From Solen grandis (taxonomy: Eukaryota; Mollusca; Bivalvia; Adapedonta; Solenidae): DNA of 64,000 nucleotides. Below the pieces are notes generated by a model. The model was given only the letters and a program-made list of their open reading frames with translations, was not told the DNA's origin and did no database searches. Where the stretch lies: NCBI GenBank assembly GCA_021229015.1, contig CM037788.1, positions 40,404,049 to 40,468,048 on the forward strand, read 5' to 3'. This document shows, one piece after another, positions 47,745 to 60,320 of the stretch (positions are counted from its first letter, which is position 1; every line of letters starts with the position of its first letter). The translations under genes were made by a program, and so were the position numbers.

Positions 47745-49480
47745 ATGTCATATATGATACAATGTAGGCCAATATAATCTGGAATCTAGGTTTACACCCC
47801 AAAAACATAATTACCTTTTTTTAACCTATGCAATGCTGTAGGCTTGCGACCAGCTTTCACTGTTTACTATATTCAGTCAATAAATTTTCAGCAAGCATCC
47901 CCACAAACTACTACATTGTATTGGCTCAGTCCAAAATGTAGAGAGGACAAGTCCAATTAAATTATACTTAGGATGGTAAGTGTTTATTGAGTGTATTCTA
48001 GGGGAGGTAACTTTCATCCTGTCATCTCAATATTACTGTAATTAGCAGCTAAGAAATATTCACTCATATTTAGCTTTGATAACTTACATGTATGACATGC
48101 ATCTCAAATTAAATGAATGTGGTGCCATTATAAACTTAATGCCCTGATTTTTTTTCAGGGTCAGACCTTTTCCAGATTTAAATTTTAATCTCATTCACTG
48201 TAAAGCTTTCTATTTCTCATATATTTTCAGGATATCATTTTCAATCAGTTTGATTGATTCACGATGGAAAAAAAGCTTTTAATGTTTTATTCCCAGAATA
48301 ACTTTTAATGCACTATAATGATAAAAGTGTTAGAGGTGTTGCATTACTTCAGATGAAGTGGATAGGAATAAATATATGCAGACAGTCAAGTGACAGGGTA
48401 CTACCAGTCCACAGAAACCCATCTCTTAGAGTGAGTTCAGCGGACTTGCATGAAAAGGTGTTGAGTTACAGCATTTTTGATGGCCTGAGCTCTAGTTCAA
48501 CCCTGCTCAAGGATTGGGTTCAAAATTATAGTGGCTAAATGGTATATAATAAAATAAGAGCTCTCATTGTTTATTATTTTTTTTTTTATGTGTTTTAGAT
48601 ACTTAAACAGTTCATACATGTAAGTGCATGATGAAAAGATGCTCGCATTTTTTCTGCATTTCATACACATAATTATGTAGTCCATTCTACTTTCTGATTG
48701 AATTATCCACACAGCATGACAACCAGTACAAGAAATCATTTTTGCACCAAGAGCAGCTCTTTGATTAAACTTCTATTAAATTTCAGTCCATTATAATTCT
48801 ACTCAACCTTTAAGACCAAGAAGCTTCATTAAATGTGGCATAAACATGCCCGAAACAAAAAAAAACAACCAATAACTTGACCGGTCCACCATAATTTTTA
48901 CCCTTTCTGCACTAGAGTTTGTCTAATTTTAGTTCTCAACATCACTAGATTTAACCCAAGTAAGTCAACTGAGCTCACCCTTAGTGATCTCCTAACAGAT
49001 ACTATAATTTTTGCCTCACTTTGGGGAAAGGAGAAATCATTTGTAATTCATATGAGCCTAGTGTCAGCTGAGATACATATCATAGTGTAATTTTGTGAAC
49101 TTTATCAAGATATACTTTATTCAAGGCAAAGAAAGGTGTTTGTGTCCTTGAAGTTGTAGTCATAGATTTGTGATGGGGGCATATGGGCTCTATGGACACA
49201 TTTCTTACTTATTCATTTGTTAAAGACCTCTCAGCTGTAAGTAATTGTTCAAACCTCTTGCTGACACAGTCATAGTTTGCTTGAAAGAAGTAATAAATAA
49301 AATAGTTCCCCGCTTAAAGTTTTCAGCAGTTGTACAATGTTGTGAGTGTGTCTCTCAGATACTATATTTTATCATGGTTTCCCAAATACCAGTATGATTC
49401 CTTTTGATGTATTTTAGCTATTATATCATTACTTGAAAATGTTTTTTAATTTTTGACTGTATTCTTAAGTCATTACTGAA
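47745..49480. other. AT-rich, no supported gene
   Basis: It includes a 76-codon plus frame at 48308-48538 with non-repetitive composition but with a stop just upstream, no homology I recognise and no donor. Otherwise nothing seen. Confidence 0.4.
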
Positions 49481-49489
49481 AAGCAAAGA

Positions 49490-50015
49490 GTGCAATATAG
49501 CACTGTATCCAGACTATATAATATGGTCCAATATATCATTGTATCCAGACTTGGACCCCAGTTATAGTGTTATAATGGAGTTTCACTATATAATATGGTC
49601 CAATATATCATTGTATCCAGACTTGGACCCCAGTTATAGTGTTATAATGGAGTTTCACTATATAATATAGTCCAATATATCATTGTATCCAGACTTGGAC
49701 CCCAGTTATAGTGTTATAATGGAGTTTCACTATATAATATAGTCCAATAATCATTGTATCCAGACTTGGACCCCAGTTATAGTGTTATAATGGAGTTTCA
49801 CTATATAATATGGTCCATTAATCATTGTATCCAGACTTGGACCCCAGTTATAGTGTTATAATGGAGTTTCACTATATAATATGATCCAATATATCATTGT
49901 ATCCAGACTTGGACCCCAGTTATAGTGTTATAATGGAGCTACACTGTATAATATGGTCTAATTTAGCACTGTTAATCTAGACTTGGACCCCAAGTGTTAC
50001 AATGGAGTTTCACTG
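49490..50015. repeat. 72-bp tandem array, seven copies
   Basis: The unit contains 'gtatccagacttggacccca' and 'ttataatggagtttcactat'. Copy starts (the word ttggacccca) lie at 49551, 49623, 49695, 49766, 49837, 49909 and 49983. Central copies are nearly identical. Confidence 0.93.
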
Positions 50016-50769
50016 TACATGGTGTATAATAAACAATGATAATCATGTGATGATTTATCATGAAAAGCATGATTTTCCTGTTCTATTGTTTGTAGAACTA
50101 TTGGTATGCATGTTTTAACCAATTCCTTTGGCAAACAAGATTTGAACATGACAAGTTTTAACTATGGAGTTTTCTAAGATTTGTTGGAAGTCTTCGGAGT
50201 GTAATAATCCTTTGAAATGCTGCTACCAGATTCTGTGTGGGAGGCATAAGAGCAGCATATATTTTCATATTGTCTGGAATTCAAGGTTCATGTTATTGCA
50301 TACATGCGATCTAACTGTGCATAATTTGTATTGTCTTGTCTGATCGTTGCTGCTTGTCCTATGCCTGGCGTTGTAAAATGTTGTTCAAAATACAAGATGT
50401 AATGAACAAAGTTATTATTTTAAGTTCGAGATATACTGATTCTATGTATTCCCCTATATGTTTCAGTTCTGAATTCTAGCCTTGCACATAAGATTATGAT
50501 CTAAACTTAAGGGTTCATTTCTCTGATAGCAGTTGAAGTGATATTGTTGGTTGCAATTGCTTTTTCTAAGCCAATATTAGGCAGACCCTGAGTTTCAGCA
50601 GGACTGGGGAAATAGATGGCATAGTAGTTAGGTGATTTGCCAACAAGTCACATGGCATCCCAGACTGGTGCCCTGATCACCAGGGTCAAATGGCACCTCA
50701 GGAAAATGTAATACCAGTTTCTTCCAACCAGTCCAATCATATTTCAAGCAGTTACATCTGTCCACCTTA

Positions 50770-51008
50770 TGTCACAAGAGCAAGACAATGTTCACAAGAT
50801 ATGGCAGGAGCAATAAAATGTTCACAAGATGTTGCATGAACAAGAGCAATATGATACGGATCACAAAATGTAACATGAGACAGAGCAAAATGATGTTCAC
50901 AAGATGTCACATGAGCAATAGAAAAATGATGTTCACAAGATGTCACATGAATAAGAGCAATTTAATATTCACAAGATGTCACATGAGCAAGACAATGTTC
51001 ACAAGGTC
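50770..51008. repeat. Short tandem repeat, ATGTTCACAAGATGTCACAT
   Basis: Six to eight copies of 'gttcacaagatgtcacatga' with 'gcaagagcaaa' spacers of varying length. Its open frame is a repeat translation. Confidence 0.85.
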
Positions 51009-51009
51009 C

Positions 51010-51512
51010 ACAATATCTCTGAAACTGCTGAACAGAATTTGATAAAACTTGGCAGGGATGATCCTTGGGTAAACCTTCACAAAAGTTGCTTAACCCTTTC
51101 CCTCATATATACTCATTTTGACGCCCTCAATAGGTATCACATAAAGCCTGATCTGCAGAAAACCACAGTTAAACCTTACCAAATTTAATTACAAAATCCT
51201 CATTTCCAGACCACTGAGGAGCAGCAAACAGCATAAAACCTGATCAGCCTGCGAGTTACTCGAAGGCTGATCTGGTTTTATGCTGTTCGCATAGGTCTTT
51301 TCATGGTGTCCTCTATGAGGGAAAGGGTTAAATAAACGTATCCATGAAAAACTCTGGTTGTCATGGCAATGGAAAGAAATGATTATGAAAACTTTAGAAG
51401 TCATCTCCTTCAAAACTACTGGCTAGATTTCAAAATGTTTTAGTACAGATGTTCCTTGGGTAACCCTATACTCAAGTGAGCGATCCAGGGCCATATCGTG
51501 GCCCTCTTGTTT
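51010..51512 (+). mobile_element. GCTCACCTGAG element split by a family A MITE
   Basis: 'cttggcagggatgatccttg' on the left and 'aaaactctggttgtcatggc' plus the terminal GGCCCTCTTGTTT on the right match 62683-63336. The left end is truncated. Confidence 0.75.
51090..51331. mobile_element. TTAA-flanked MITE family A, copy 10 (nested, empty site inferable)
   Basis: TTAA both sides, 242 bp. The host reads 'aagttgc|TTAA|ataaacg'; the uninterrupted paralogue at about 63143 reads 'aaatttgctaaaataaac'. Removing the element with one TTAA restores the host sequence. Confidence 0.9.
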
Positions 51513-52184
51513 ATCAAAAGTTGTTCAAATGGTCCTGGTCCATTGCATATCTGGGTCACACTGTCCTGAGCTGATAATAGATTTTGAAAGTGAATTTGTG
51601 AAATCCTTAAAAATCTTCTCAAAAACTGCAAGACCTGGAGCTAAGATATTTAGTGTGTTGCATTGTCTAGTGGACCTCTACCAAGTTTGTTCAAGTCATA
51701 GCCCTGTGGTCAAAATTAACCCACCCCATTGGTCACTTGATTTTAAATAGAGTAATATATGAAAAACTTGAAAAATCTTGTCAGGAACCACAAGGCCTGG
51801 AGTTCAGATATTTGGTGTGTAACATGGGCTAGTGCAGCTCTACCAAGTTTGTTCAAATCAGGCCTTGGGGGTAAAAATTGGCCCTGTCCCAGGGGTCAAT
51901 TGATTTTACATAGACTTATGTAGGAAAAACTTAAAAAGATCTTGTCAGAAACCACAAGATCTGGGGTTTAAATACTTGGCCCAGTTGATCAGAAACAAGT
52001 TTTCAAGTCATGGCCCTGAGGTCAAAATTGGTTCCACCCCAGGGGTCACTTATGACTATCAAAAATTGAATTATCTTGCTGTACTTTTGCATTGATTATG
52101 TATTCAGTATAACTATGTTATAAAAGACAATGAAGACAATATTTCTCAGGTGAACGATTCAGGGCCATTTTGGCCCTCTTGTTT
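51513..52184 (+). repeat. GGCCCTCTTGTTT-ended repeat, other subtype
   Basis: Two or three ~190-bp units with 'tctaccaagtttgttcaa' and 'aggcctggagttcagatatt', ending CTCAGGTGAACGATTCAGGG and GGCCCTCTTGTTT. Confidence 0.7.
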
Positions 52185-52459
52185 GTCTTCTTGTCTTCAT
52201 TTTAAAACTAGTAAATAACAATCACAATGTGCGTGGCCATTTTGAAGTTAAGGATTAGTATCGATTTTTTTATTATTTTTTATGGACATTGATTTTGTTG
52301 TCAAACCTAGGCATATTAATTAAAATCAGTAACAAAAATAGTGTATATGTAATTATTTGCAAGTATTTTATGACAAAATTGGCCTGATTGTGTTTAACAA
52401 TGCAGATGAACATGTCACAATCCATATTTTTTATGCCTTTAACCTGGAACAAGACTTTT

Positions 52460-53063
52460 TTAGCTCACCTGAGCACATGTGCTCGGGATGAGCTATTCAA
52501 AGGATCAATGAATGTCCGTCGTCCACAATTAGTTTCTTTGCACTCTAGCAGCATCTTCATTTCTTAAGCAATCATCTTCAAACTTTATGACAATGTTTAT
52601 TACCACAATCTTTTGGCCAAGTTCGATTATGGCTATATTGGCCAAATTGGACAGGAGTTATGGCCTTTTTAAAATTGAAAATTGGCAGATTTTACTTTGT
52701 TTGCACTCTAGCATCTTCACATCTTAAGCAATCATTATCAAACTATATAATAATGTTATATCCGTACTCTCTATGGCTGATATTGGATAATTAGGTCAGG
52801 AGTTATGGCCCTTTAATTAATAAAAATGCCATATTACACTCTAGAATCTTTTTATCGTTTCATTGACAGTGTTTAAAGCCATATTCTCTCAGTCAAGTTT
52901 GACTTCAAATTTTGACCACAGGTACTGTTTGGTTTGTGGAATTGAAATGATCTCATGGATTATGTATTCAGTACAACTTTGTTATAATTTAGTAACTTGT
53001 ACAGGCCATGAAGGCAGTTTTTCTCAGGTGAGCCAATTAAGGGCCATCTTGGCCCTCTTGTTT
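52460..53063 (+). mobile_element. GCTCACCTGAG element, complete
   Basis: Starts TTAGCTCACCTGAGCACATG, ends CTCAGGTGAGCC...GGCCCTCTTGTTT. The interior units carry 'actctagcatcttcacatct' and 'aggagttatggcc'. Confidence 0.8.
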
Positions 53064-53949
53064 CACATTGTTTTGTTGTTTAGATTGAAATTGGATACAG
53101 CTATCAAATCAGATGCAGAATAACCTTATCCTGACTGGTGTTAACCAATCAGGATGAACATATGGTTATATTCTCTATCATATTATATTCCCCCACAAGT
53201 GATGTTGTTACCTTCTCATGGAGAGTTTCCAAAATGTAAATGACATTTTGATTGGCTTAAATATGTTCATGCTTAACACATTAACTGTCAATCTCCAGCA
53301 GTCGATAAATTGAGTAATTGAAGGAATTGATCAAAGGTACCCATCAATGGGTGCCTTATTTGCTAGAGAATGTTTCATTTAAAAAACAACTTCTTACATG
53401 CATAAGGGCTTTAAATCCATAAATCCAGTTTTGAATTTAACACTTCAATATTTTAAACTTCTTTCATTCATAAACATAGAAGTTGAATGTAGAGTTGGAG
53501 TATTTCAGATGTTATGTTCCTGACAGAACAATAATTTCTTCAAGAGAAAGGAAACTAGTATTATTCATTGAATCAAATTAAAAAGATGTTTGATATTTCC
53601 CCAGGTGTGAACTAGCACAATTTGCATTTTGGCTTTAACTGTTTGGTATAGTGTGCAGTATAAGATCTTTAACTGAAAAGAGCTGAAAATTGCAAGGGAC
53701 TTTAAAATAAACATTTCTGCTGAGCAATAACGTATATAATCAGGTATGAGTTGATTGATCAGGAAGAAAATCTTCACTTGGTTCTAGACAGAGGGTTTTT
53801 TCAATGCCTTCATCTCCTGTTATCCATTTTATATCCTGGCTAGTGGAAGGTGAGAAAGAAATTTTCCGCAGTTATTAGCTTTTGTCGACAGCCAGTGATT
53901 CAGATGTGTGAATATTTCACTTGCCGAGACAAATGTGCTGGAAACATAT

Positions 53950-54190
53950 GCTTTTGCAGGGTTAAAGTCCCCCTGTCTGACAGTCAGTAGCATTTAAGTC
54001 AGAATTCTCTTGCTACACAATTTTGATGTTTTTGTAAGCAAGACATCCAAGTAATTTATGTTCTACTTTTGCTTGTTTATTAGAGTTTGACAGCATTTTT
54101 TTAGTTTCTGCAGGAGACAGTTTGTTTGCCACCAAAGCGTCGTAAACATGGGGCATGATGGAACTTTTCTGTTTCTCAAAAATGGGGCAC
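53950..54190 (-). repeat. V-type SINE, very degenerate
   Basis: 'ggttaaagtccccctgtctg', 'ctgcaggagaca' and 'aaacatggggcatgatgg' follow the order of the 20214-20526 SINE. The 65-codon minus frame is a by-product. Confidence 0.5.
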
Positions 54191-54269
54191 ATGTTTTTCT
54201 TCATCCACATTTCTTTAACTTTTCTTTAAAGAGAAAAAATAAAAATCATGGGGGCCTGCTTAAAAATAA

Positions 54270-55130
54270 TGATAAATCAAAGTGCTGAAGGCACTGAAAT
54301 TGTGTGTGTCTCAAGTGGAAGAGGGTTTGATGAGCTGCAGATATGCAGGGTAACTAAGTTTTTGCCAAATATCAAACTTTTGTTAAATAATAAAAAAATT
54401 CATTGTAGGCTATTGAAATAGGGAGATTAAGTGGCGATGTGCTAATTGTTAACAGTCTGTTCAAACAAATGGTTCATTTGTCTTTAATTTCTTGTAATGA
54501 TCATGTTAATGCAATGTTAAAGTGGGGTTATTGGCAATGCATGAAAATTTGACTCTCGTTTATTAAATTTACTTTGATAAACAAGAATGTGAAATACTGT
54601 TCTCTTAGTACTATCAGCACTTTGATATGTACTACCGAGTGACGGCACAGTTTATAGATGCAAATCAGTGGCTCCTTACTGTGTCCTTAGTAACTTTGGA
54701 TAGCAGGTAAACAGGTATCATTATTCAGATAGCTTGATGTGATTGTTACACGGATTTGTATTGGAATTAAACAAGATATCTATATGGACCATTGTAACAC
54801 TACTAAGTAACTGAAACCTGCACATACACCATCAGGCGCGAGCTACCTTTGCATCAAAAGCAACTATACTCCTCCACATGGTAAAGTGAAAGTTATGCAA
54901 TATCATAGGGAAATTAGTTCTTTTGTGCTTTTATGCTACATACAATTATTGTGTCCTGTATAATTTTTACTCAAAAATGAGTTTTCAACACTTTGGCTGA
55001 ATCTTAGCATACCTGTGTTGTAGAATTCTGTTCAATCGTTCAATCATTCATACAAAATTAAGAGGTTATTCTGTTTTAAATGTAGAAAACGGACCCTCAG
55101 AATGTAGGTACTAAGTTGTGAGTGACTATG
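54270..55130. repeat. Diverged non-coding duplication, copy 1
   Basis: Blocks such as 'gctgaaggcactgaaattgt', 'gagctacctttgcatcaaaa' and 'aattaagaggttattc' recur in the same order at 59620-60320. No coding frame is shared. Confidence 0.7.
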
Positions 55131-55139
55131 TCACACACA

Positions 55140-55970
55140 ACTAAAAATGGGGCCATATGACTGAAAAATTTTTCTTAATTTTAGTAAGATTTAGTTATGA
55201 CATAAAACATTTAGCTTCATACCCTTGGATTTAAGTCATATAACTTATTAAAATCACTTTGCAACAGATGTAAGCACAACAGGATAAGTTTCAATAAATA
55301 AAATTTCCAGGGGGGAATAATCAGTGTAGCAATACCATGTGACCGTGACATCACTACAGGCATCAAAACCAAGACAAAACTGTCAACATTGGCTCCCACT
55401 GAAAATGGAAAATTACCCTAAAGTATATTATATCTTCAATGATTTCTATGGGACATGAATCAGCCTAAGGAAAACAAACATAAGCTTTCCACAGAATATA
55501 GGATCTTCATCAGCAGATCAGCTGGTTCTTTTCAAGCACTACATGAAACCCAAGCTCAAGAATTGGACAGAAGTCCTTCAGGTGCCAAGGCATATACGGT
55601 ACTCATTCCACAACCTGTATACAAGTTGTTGATGGCCAGTCATCATTACATCCCCGCATCAGAGATATAGGGGATGTTTAAGAATCGTGCACTTACATAA
55701 CATGAAGACAAGGTGGGATGAGGGGATATTAGAAACCTTCATATGATAATCCACTATGTCCTGTCCCAAATTGTCCCTCTTTACAAAAAAATTAAATATC
55801 TTTTCACAGAGTCAAAGCTGTGTAACATAATTATGTATACATCCCCTTCAATGAAATAACTTTAGTTGTTCCTTAAGAATCGTCGTTTCCAGTGTTAACA
55901 GTATTCAAGATATTATATGTAATGGTGCAAGCCCAAACACTTTTTAGAACAGAGCCAAAATGTGATTTAG
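55140..55970. other. Repeat-like stretch, no gene
   Basis: The 71-codon plus frame at 55455-55670 ends in 'catcattacatccccgcatc', which looks like a familiar mollusc repeat word; no splice or homology support. Confidence 0.4.
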
Positions 55971-55972
55971 TG

Positions 55973-56240
55973 TAGCTCACCTGAGCACAACATACTGATT
56001 GTGAGCTATTGGGATCAAATTATCTTACATCAGTAATCTTATAATGAGTGTTTGTCATTCATTTGACATCTTATCTGAAACCACTGTACCTCTGCCAAAG
56101 TTGCTAAAATGAAGTTGATCCATGCATAAGTCCAGTTTCCATGGTAACCAAAGAATTCCATTAGAATATAAAAAGAGATTTTCTTTTGAAACAGTGGTCA
56201 TTTGATCTTGACCTCATTACCTTCCATCAAAGCTAATTTT
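55973..56240 (+). mobile_element. GCTCACCTGAG element, left fragment
   Basis: Begins TAGCTCACCTGAGCACAACA and contains 'gatccatgcat' and 'tttccatggtaacca'; the right terminus is missing before the next element starts. Confidence 0.65.
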
Positions 56241-56789
56241 TGTTAGCTCTCCTGAGCAAAGCTCAGTTTGAGCTATTGTGATCCGTGAGTGTCCATCGTC
56301 CGTCGTGCAGCGTCAACACTTTAGTGTTTACACTCTATCATCTTTATTTATTAAGCAATCATCTTCAAACTTTAAGACAATGTTTATGACCATAATGTCT
56401 CGACTGAGTTTGATTATGGCTGAGATCAGTCAATTAGGTCAGAGTTATGCCCCTTTTAATATTAAAAAAATGCCATATTTCATGTTGTTTACACTCTAGC
56501 ATCTTCATCTTTTGAGCAATCATCTTCAAACTTTATGGCAATGCTTATGACCATAATGTCTTGATTGAGTTTGAATATGGCTGAGATCTGTTGATTAGGT
56601 CAGGAGTTAAGCCCCTTTTAATTTAAAAAAAATGCCATATTTCACTTTCTTTACACTCAAGCATCTTCATCTTTTGAGCAATCATCTTAAAACTTTATGG
56701 CAATGCTTATGACCATAATGTCTCAATTGAGTTTGAATATGGCTGAGATCTGTTGATTAGGTCAGGAGTTAAGCCCCTTTTAATATAAA

Positions 56790-58422
56790 ACAAGAGGGCC
56801 AAGATGGCCCTTGATCGCTCACCTGAGAAAGATGATTGCTTAAGAAATAAAGATGCTAGAGTGTAAAAGTGAAATCTGGCTTTTTTTATGGTGAAACGGG
56901 CATAACTCCTAAATTTACTAGTCAATATCAGTTATAATTGAAACCGATTGGGAGATTATGGGCATAAACATTGTCTTAAAGTTTAAAAAAGATTGTTAAA
57001 AAAATGAAGTTGGTAGAGAATAAACAAAGTGAAATCTTGCATTTTTAGCTCACCTGAGCATAGCTCAGGGTGAGCTTTTGGGATACTTGATTGTCCGTCG
57101 TCGGTCGTCAGTCGTCAGTCGTCAGTCGTCCGTCGTCCGTCAACAATTTTGATGTTTACACACTAGAGGCCACAATTTTGATCCAGTCGTCCTCAAACTT
57201 GGTCAGAATGTTTGTCTTGATGATATCTTGAACCCTTTTGAAAATGGGTCAGGTTGGATCAAAAAGTAGGTCAGTAGGTCAAATCTTAGAAAAATCCTTG
57301 TTACACACTAGAGGCCACAATTTTGATCCAATCTTCCTCAAACTTGGTCAGAATGTTTGTCTTGATGATATCTTGAACCCTTTGAAAATGGGCGGGGATA
57401 AAAAGTAGGTCATAGGTCAAATCTTAGAAAAATCTTGTTTACACACTAAGGCCACAATTTTGATCAATCTTCCTCAAACTTGGTCAGAATGTTTGTCTTG
57501 ATGATATCTTGAACCAGTTCGAAAATGGGCCGGGCCGGACCGAAAAGTAGGTCAATAGGTCAAATCTTAGAAAAATCTTGTTTACACACTAAAGGCCACA
57601 GTTTTGATGCAATCTTCCTCAAACTTGGTCAGATTGTTTGTCATGATGATATCTCGGACCAGTTTGAAAATGGTTGGGGCTGTACAGAAATGTAGGTCAG
57701 TAGGTCAAATCTTAGAAAAATCTTTTTCCAATCATCCAAATTTGTCATGATGATATCTTTTTGGATGGGGTCAGAAAATTCCTTAATTCTAAAGCAATCT
57801 GTTTTGTACAGGCAATGAATGATACTTTTCTCAGGTGAGCGATCTAGGGCCATCTTGGCCCTCTTGTTTGTATTAAAAGGGGCATGACTCCTTACCTAAT
57901 TGACCGATCTCAGCCATAATTGAACTCAATTTAGACCTTATGGTCCTAAGTATTGTCATAAAGTTTGAAGATGATTGCTTAAAAGATGAAGATGCTAGAG
58001 TGTAAACAAAGTGAAATCTGGCATTTTTTTTTATTAAAAGGGGCTTAACTCCTGACCTAATCTTCTGATCTCAGCCATAATCAAACTCAATCGAGACATA
58101 ATGGTTATAAGCATTGCCATAAAGTTTGAAGATGATTGCTCAAAAGATGAAGATGCTAGAGTGTAAACAAAATGAAATATAGCATTTTTTTAATATCAAA
58201 AGGGGCATAACTCCTGACCTAATTGACGGATCTCAGCCATAATCGATCTCAAATGAGACCTTATGGTCATAAGCATTGCCATAAAGTTTGAAGATGATTG
58301 CTTAAGAAAAAAAGGTGGTAGAGTGTAAACACTAAAAATTGTTGATGCCGCACAAAGCACACTGCACGACGGACATTCATGGGATCACAATAGCTCACCC
58401 TGAGCTTTGCTCAGGTGAGCTA
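56790..58422 (-). mobile_element. GCTCACCTGAG element, middle member of the nest
   Basis: Starts ACAAGAGGGCCAAGATGGCC, ends TTTGCTCAGGTGAGCTA. Units ('gaagatgctagagtgtaaac') stop at 57045 and resume at 57870 with 'attaaaaggggcatgactcc'. Confidence 0.78.
57046..57869 (+). mobile_element. GCTCACCTGAG element, inner member of the nest
   Basis: Starts TAGCTCACCTGAGCATAGCT, ends CTCAGGTGAGCG...GGCCCTCTTGTTT. It belongs to the subtype of 6361-7226 ('tttgtcttgatgatatcttg', 'taggtcaaatcttagaaaaa') in inverse orientation. Confidence 0.82.
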
Positions 58423-59164
58423 AAAAGGCCAGATTTCACTTTGTTTACACTCTAGCATCTTCATTTTTTTAGCAATTATCTTCAAACTTTATGACAAGGT
58501 TTATGACCATAATGTCTCAATTGAGTTCTATTATGGTTGAGATCGGTCAATTAGGTCAGGAGTTAAGCCCCTTTTAATATAAAAAATGCCATATTTCACT
58601 TTGTTTACACTCTAGCATCTTCATCTTTTTAGCAATCTTCTTCAAACTTTATAGCAATACTGATGACATAATTCTCAATTGAGTTTATTAGGCTGAAATG
58701 GTTTAGGTCAGGAGTTATGCCCCTTTTAATATTAAAAAAATGCCATATTTCACTTTGTTTACACTCTAGCATCTTCATTTTTTTAGCAATCATCTTCAAA
58801 CTTTATGACATTATTAATGACAATAATGTCTTAATTGAGTTCAATTGTGGCTGAGATGGGCCAATGAGGTCAGGACTTATGCCCCTTTTAATACAAAAAA
58901 TGCAAGATTTCACTTTGTTTGCCCTCTATCATCTTCATTTTTTGAAAACAATCTTTTTAAACTTTAAGACAATGTTTATGCCCATAATCTTGTAATCTGG
59001 TTCAATTATAACTGATATTGACTAGTTTATTTAGGAGTTATGCCCCTTTCACCATAAAAAAAGCTAGATTTCACTTTGTTTACACTCTAGCATCTTTATT
59101 TCTTAAGCAATCATCTTTCTCAGGTGAGCGATCAAGGGCCATCTTGGCCCTCTTGTTTTTATTA

Positions 59165-59520
59165 GTCCCCTACCGGCATTGACAAAAGGGACTATAGGTT
59201 AGTACTCCTTCTGTCCGTCGGTCAGTCAGGCAAACACATGTTTTCCAGGCTTTTTTTTGCTTAACACTTGCAGTATGTGAGTCAACCACCATGAGTTACA
59301 GATAAAGTTCCAGTTTCGTTCCTGTCCACTGTTTTTTGATGAAATTACGGGCCTTGGTATAAAGTTTGGTATAAGAATTAGATTTAGTTTTGCACTAATG
59401 ATGACCAAATGGACCTCTTCCATAATTGAAGATTGTGAAGCTCTGCCTTTGTCATGCATCGCTAGGTAACCAATTGTCTTCCTCCATCTGGGGTTCATTG
59501 CTCAGACAAAGAGTTTCAGA
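59165..59520. repeat. Repeat-like block beginning TAGTCCCCTACCGGCA
   Basis: 'gacaaaagggactatag' and 'ccttctgtccgtcggtcagt' resemble the ends of mollusc repeats of the same general kind. The 90-codon minus frame lies entirely inside it. Confidence 0.45.
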
Positions 59521-59619
59521 TTGTAATACAGTTTTTCAATGATTTCTATGCAACCGGATGTTGCAAATTAAGCTTCAATGCAGAGGAAAGTACAATTCAA
59601 AGTTGCCTCACATAATAAC

Positions 59620-60320
59620 ATGGTAAAGTCAAAGCGCTGAAGGCACTGAGGTTGTGTGTGTCTCAAATGAAAGAGTGTTTGAAGAGCTGCAAGTCAATCA
59701 CCAATAATTTAATTAACTTTGATGAACAAAAAAAATGCGGCATTCCTGTTCTCTAAGCGCTATCAGAGCTTTGATTTGTATTCATGCAGTACCTTATCTA
59801 CAACAGACTCTATTAACAGATTGAAGTAATTATGCAAATTTTCTTCACAGGTCAGAGGTTCCGAACTCATTTCGGATAGTTGGTCATTTTTAGTGTAAGA
59901 AATAACACTTGGAGATATCTAAGGTCAATAGTTTGATGTGATTATTAGTATGTTACAATGATTTGTTTTGGACTTCACATGGGTTAAAATGACCGATTGC
60001 TGCACATTTACTGTCAAATTTATTTGCGAGCCACCTTTGCATCGAAACAAACTATATTCGTGCACTTGATAAAGTGATCACGTGACAAAAACAGTTACAT
60101 CATTTGACTGCAGTTACATCAGCATAGAAAATTAAGTCCTATAATGATTTCATGTCACAGGTGATTTTTGTAGCCTGTAAGTATTTATTTTAGACACAGC
60201 ATTGATTTTTCAGCACTTTGTTCTTAATTCTAGTATACTTTTGTTGTAGAGACATATACAATTGTTTAATCATATTTACACTATTTAGAGGTTATTCAAC
60301 ATCAAACACAACTAAAAACA
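59620..60320. repeat. Diverged non-coding duplication, copy 2
   Basis: Same-order similarity with 54270-55130: 'gctgaaggcactgaggttgt', 'gagccacctttgcatcgaaa', 'ttagaggttattcaaca'. Both copies lack coding capacity. Confidence 0.7.

Larger units (their letters stand above)
56244..59158 (+). mobile_element. GCTCACCTGAG element, outer member of a three-level nest
   Basis: Starts TAGCTCTCCTGAGCAAAGCT, ends CTCAGGTGAGCG...GGCCCTCTTGTTT. Its sub-repeats ('tttacactctagcatcttca', 'aactttatgacaatgtttat') stop at 56789 and resume at 58423. Confidence 0.78.

Noticed and set aside
48308..48538. 76-codon plus frame with ATG
   Set aside because: A stop lies directly upstream, there is no donor or homologue I recognise, and the flanks are plain AT-rich DNA.
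50160..50245. Minus-strand acceptor followed by SGSSISKDYYTPKT, resembling a kinase activation loop
   Set aside because: The frame stops after 18 codons with no donor and the flanking kinase motifs are absent; treated as chance.
54013..54210. 65-codon minus frame (contains MPHVYDALVANKLSPAE)
   Set aside because: It looks protein-like, but the DNA follows the order of the V-type SINE (gacagcat, caggagaca, catggggcatgat), so it is a decayed SINE.
55455..55670. 71-codon plus frame with ATG
   Set aside because: Its 3' part matches a repeat word common in mollusc DNA; no splice signals or family recognised.
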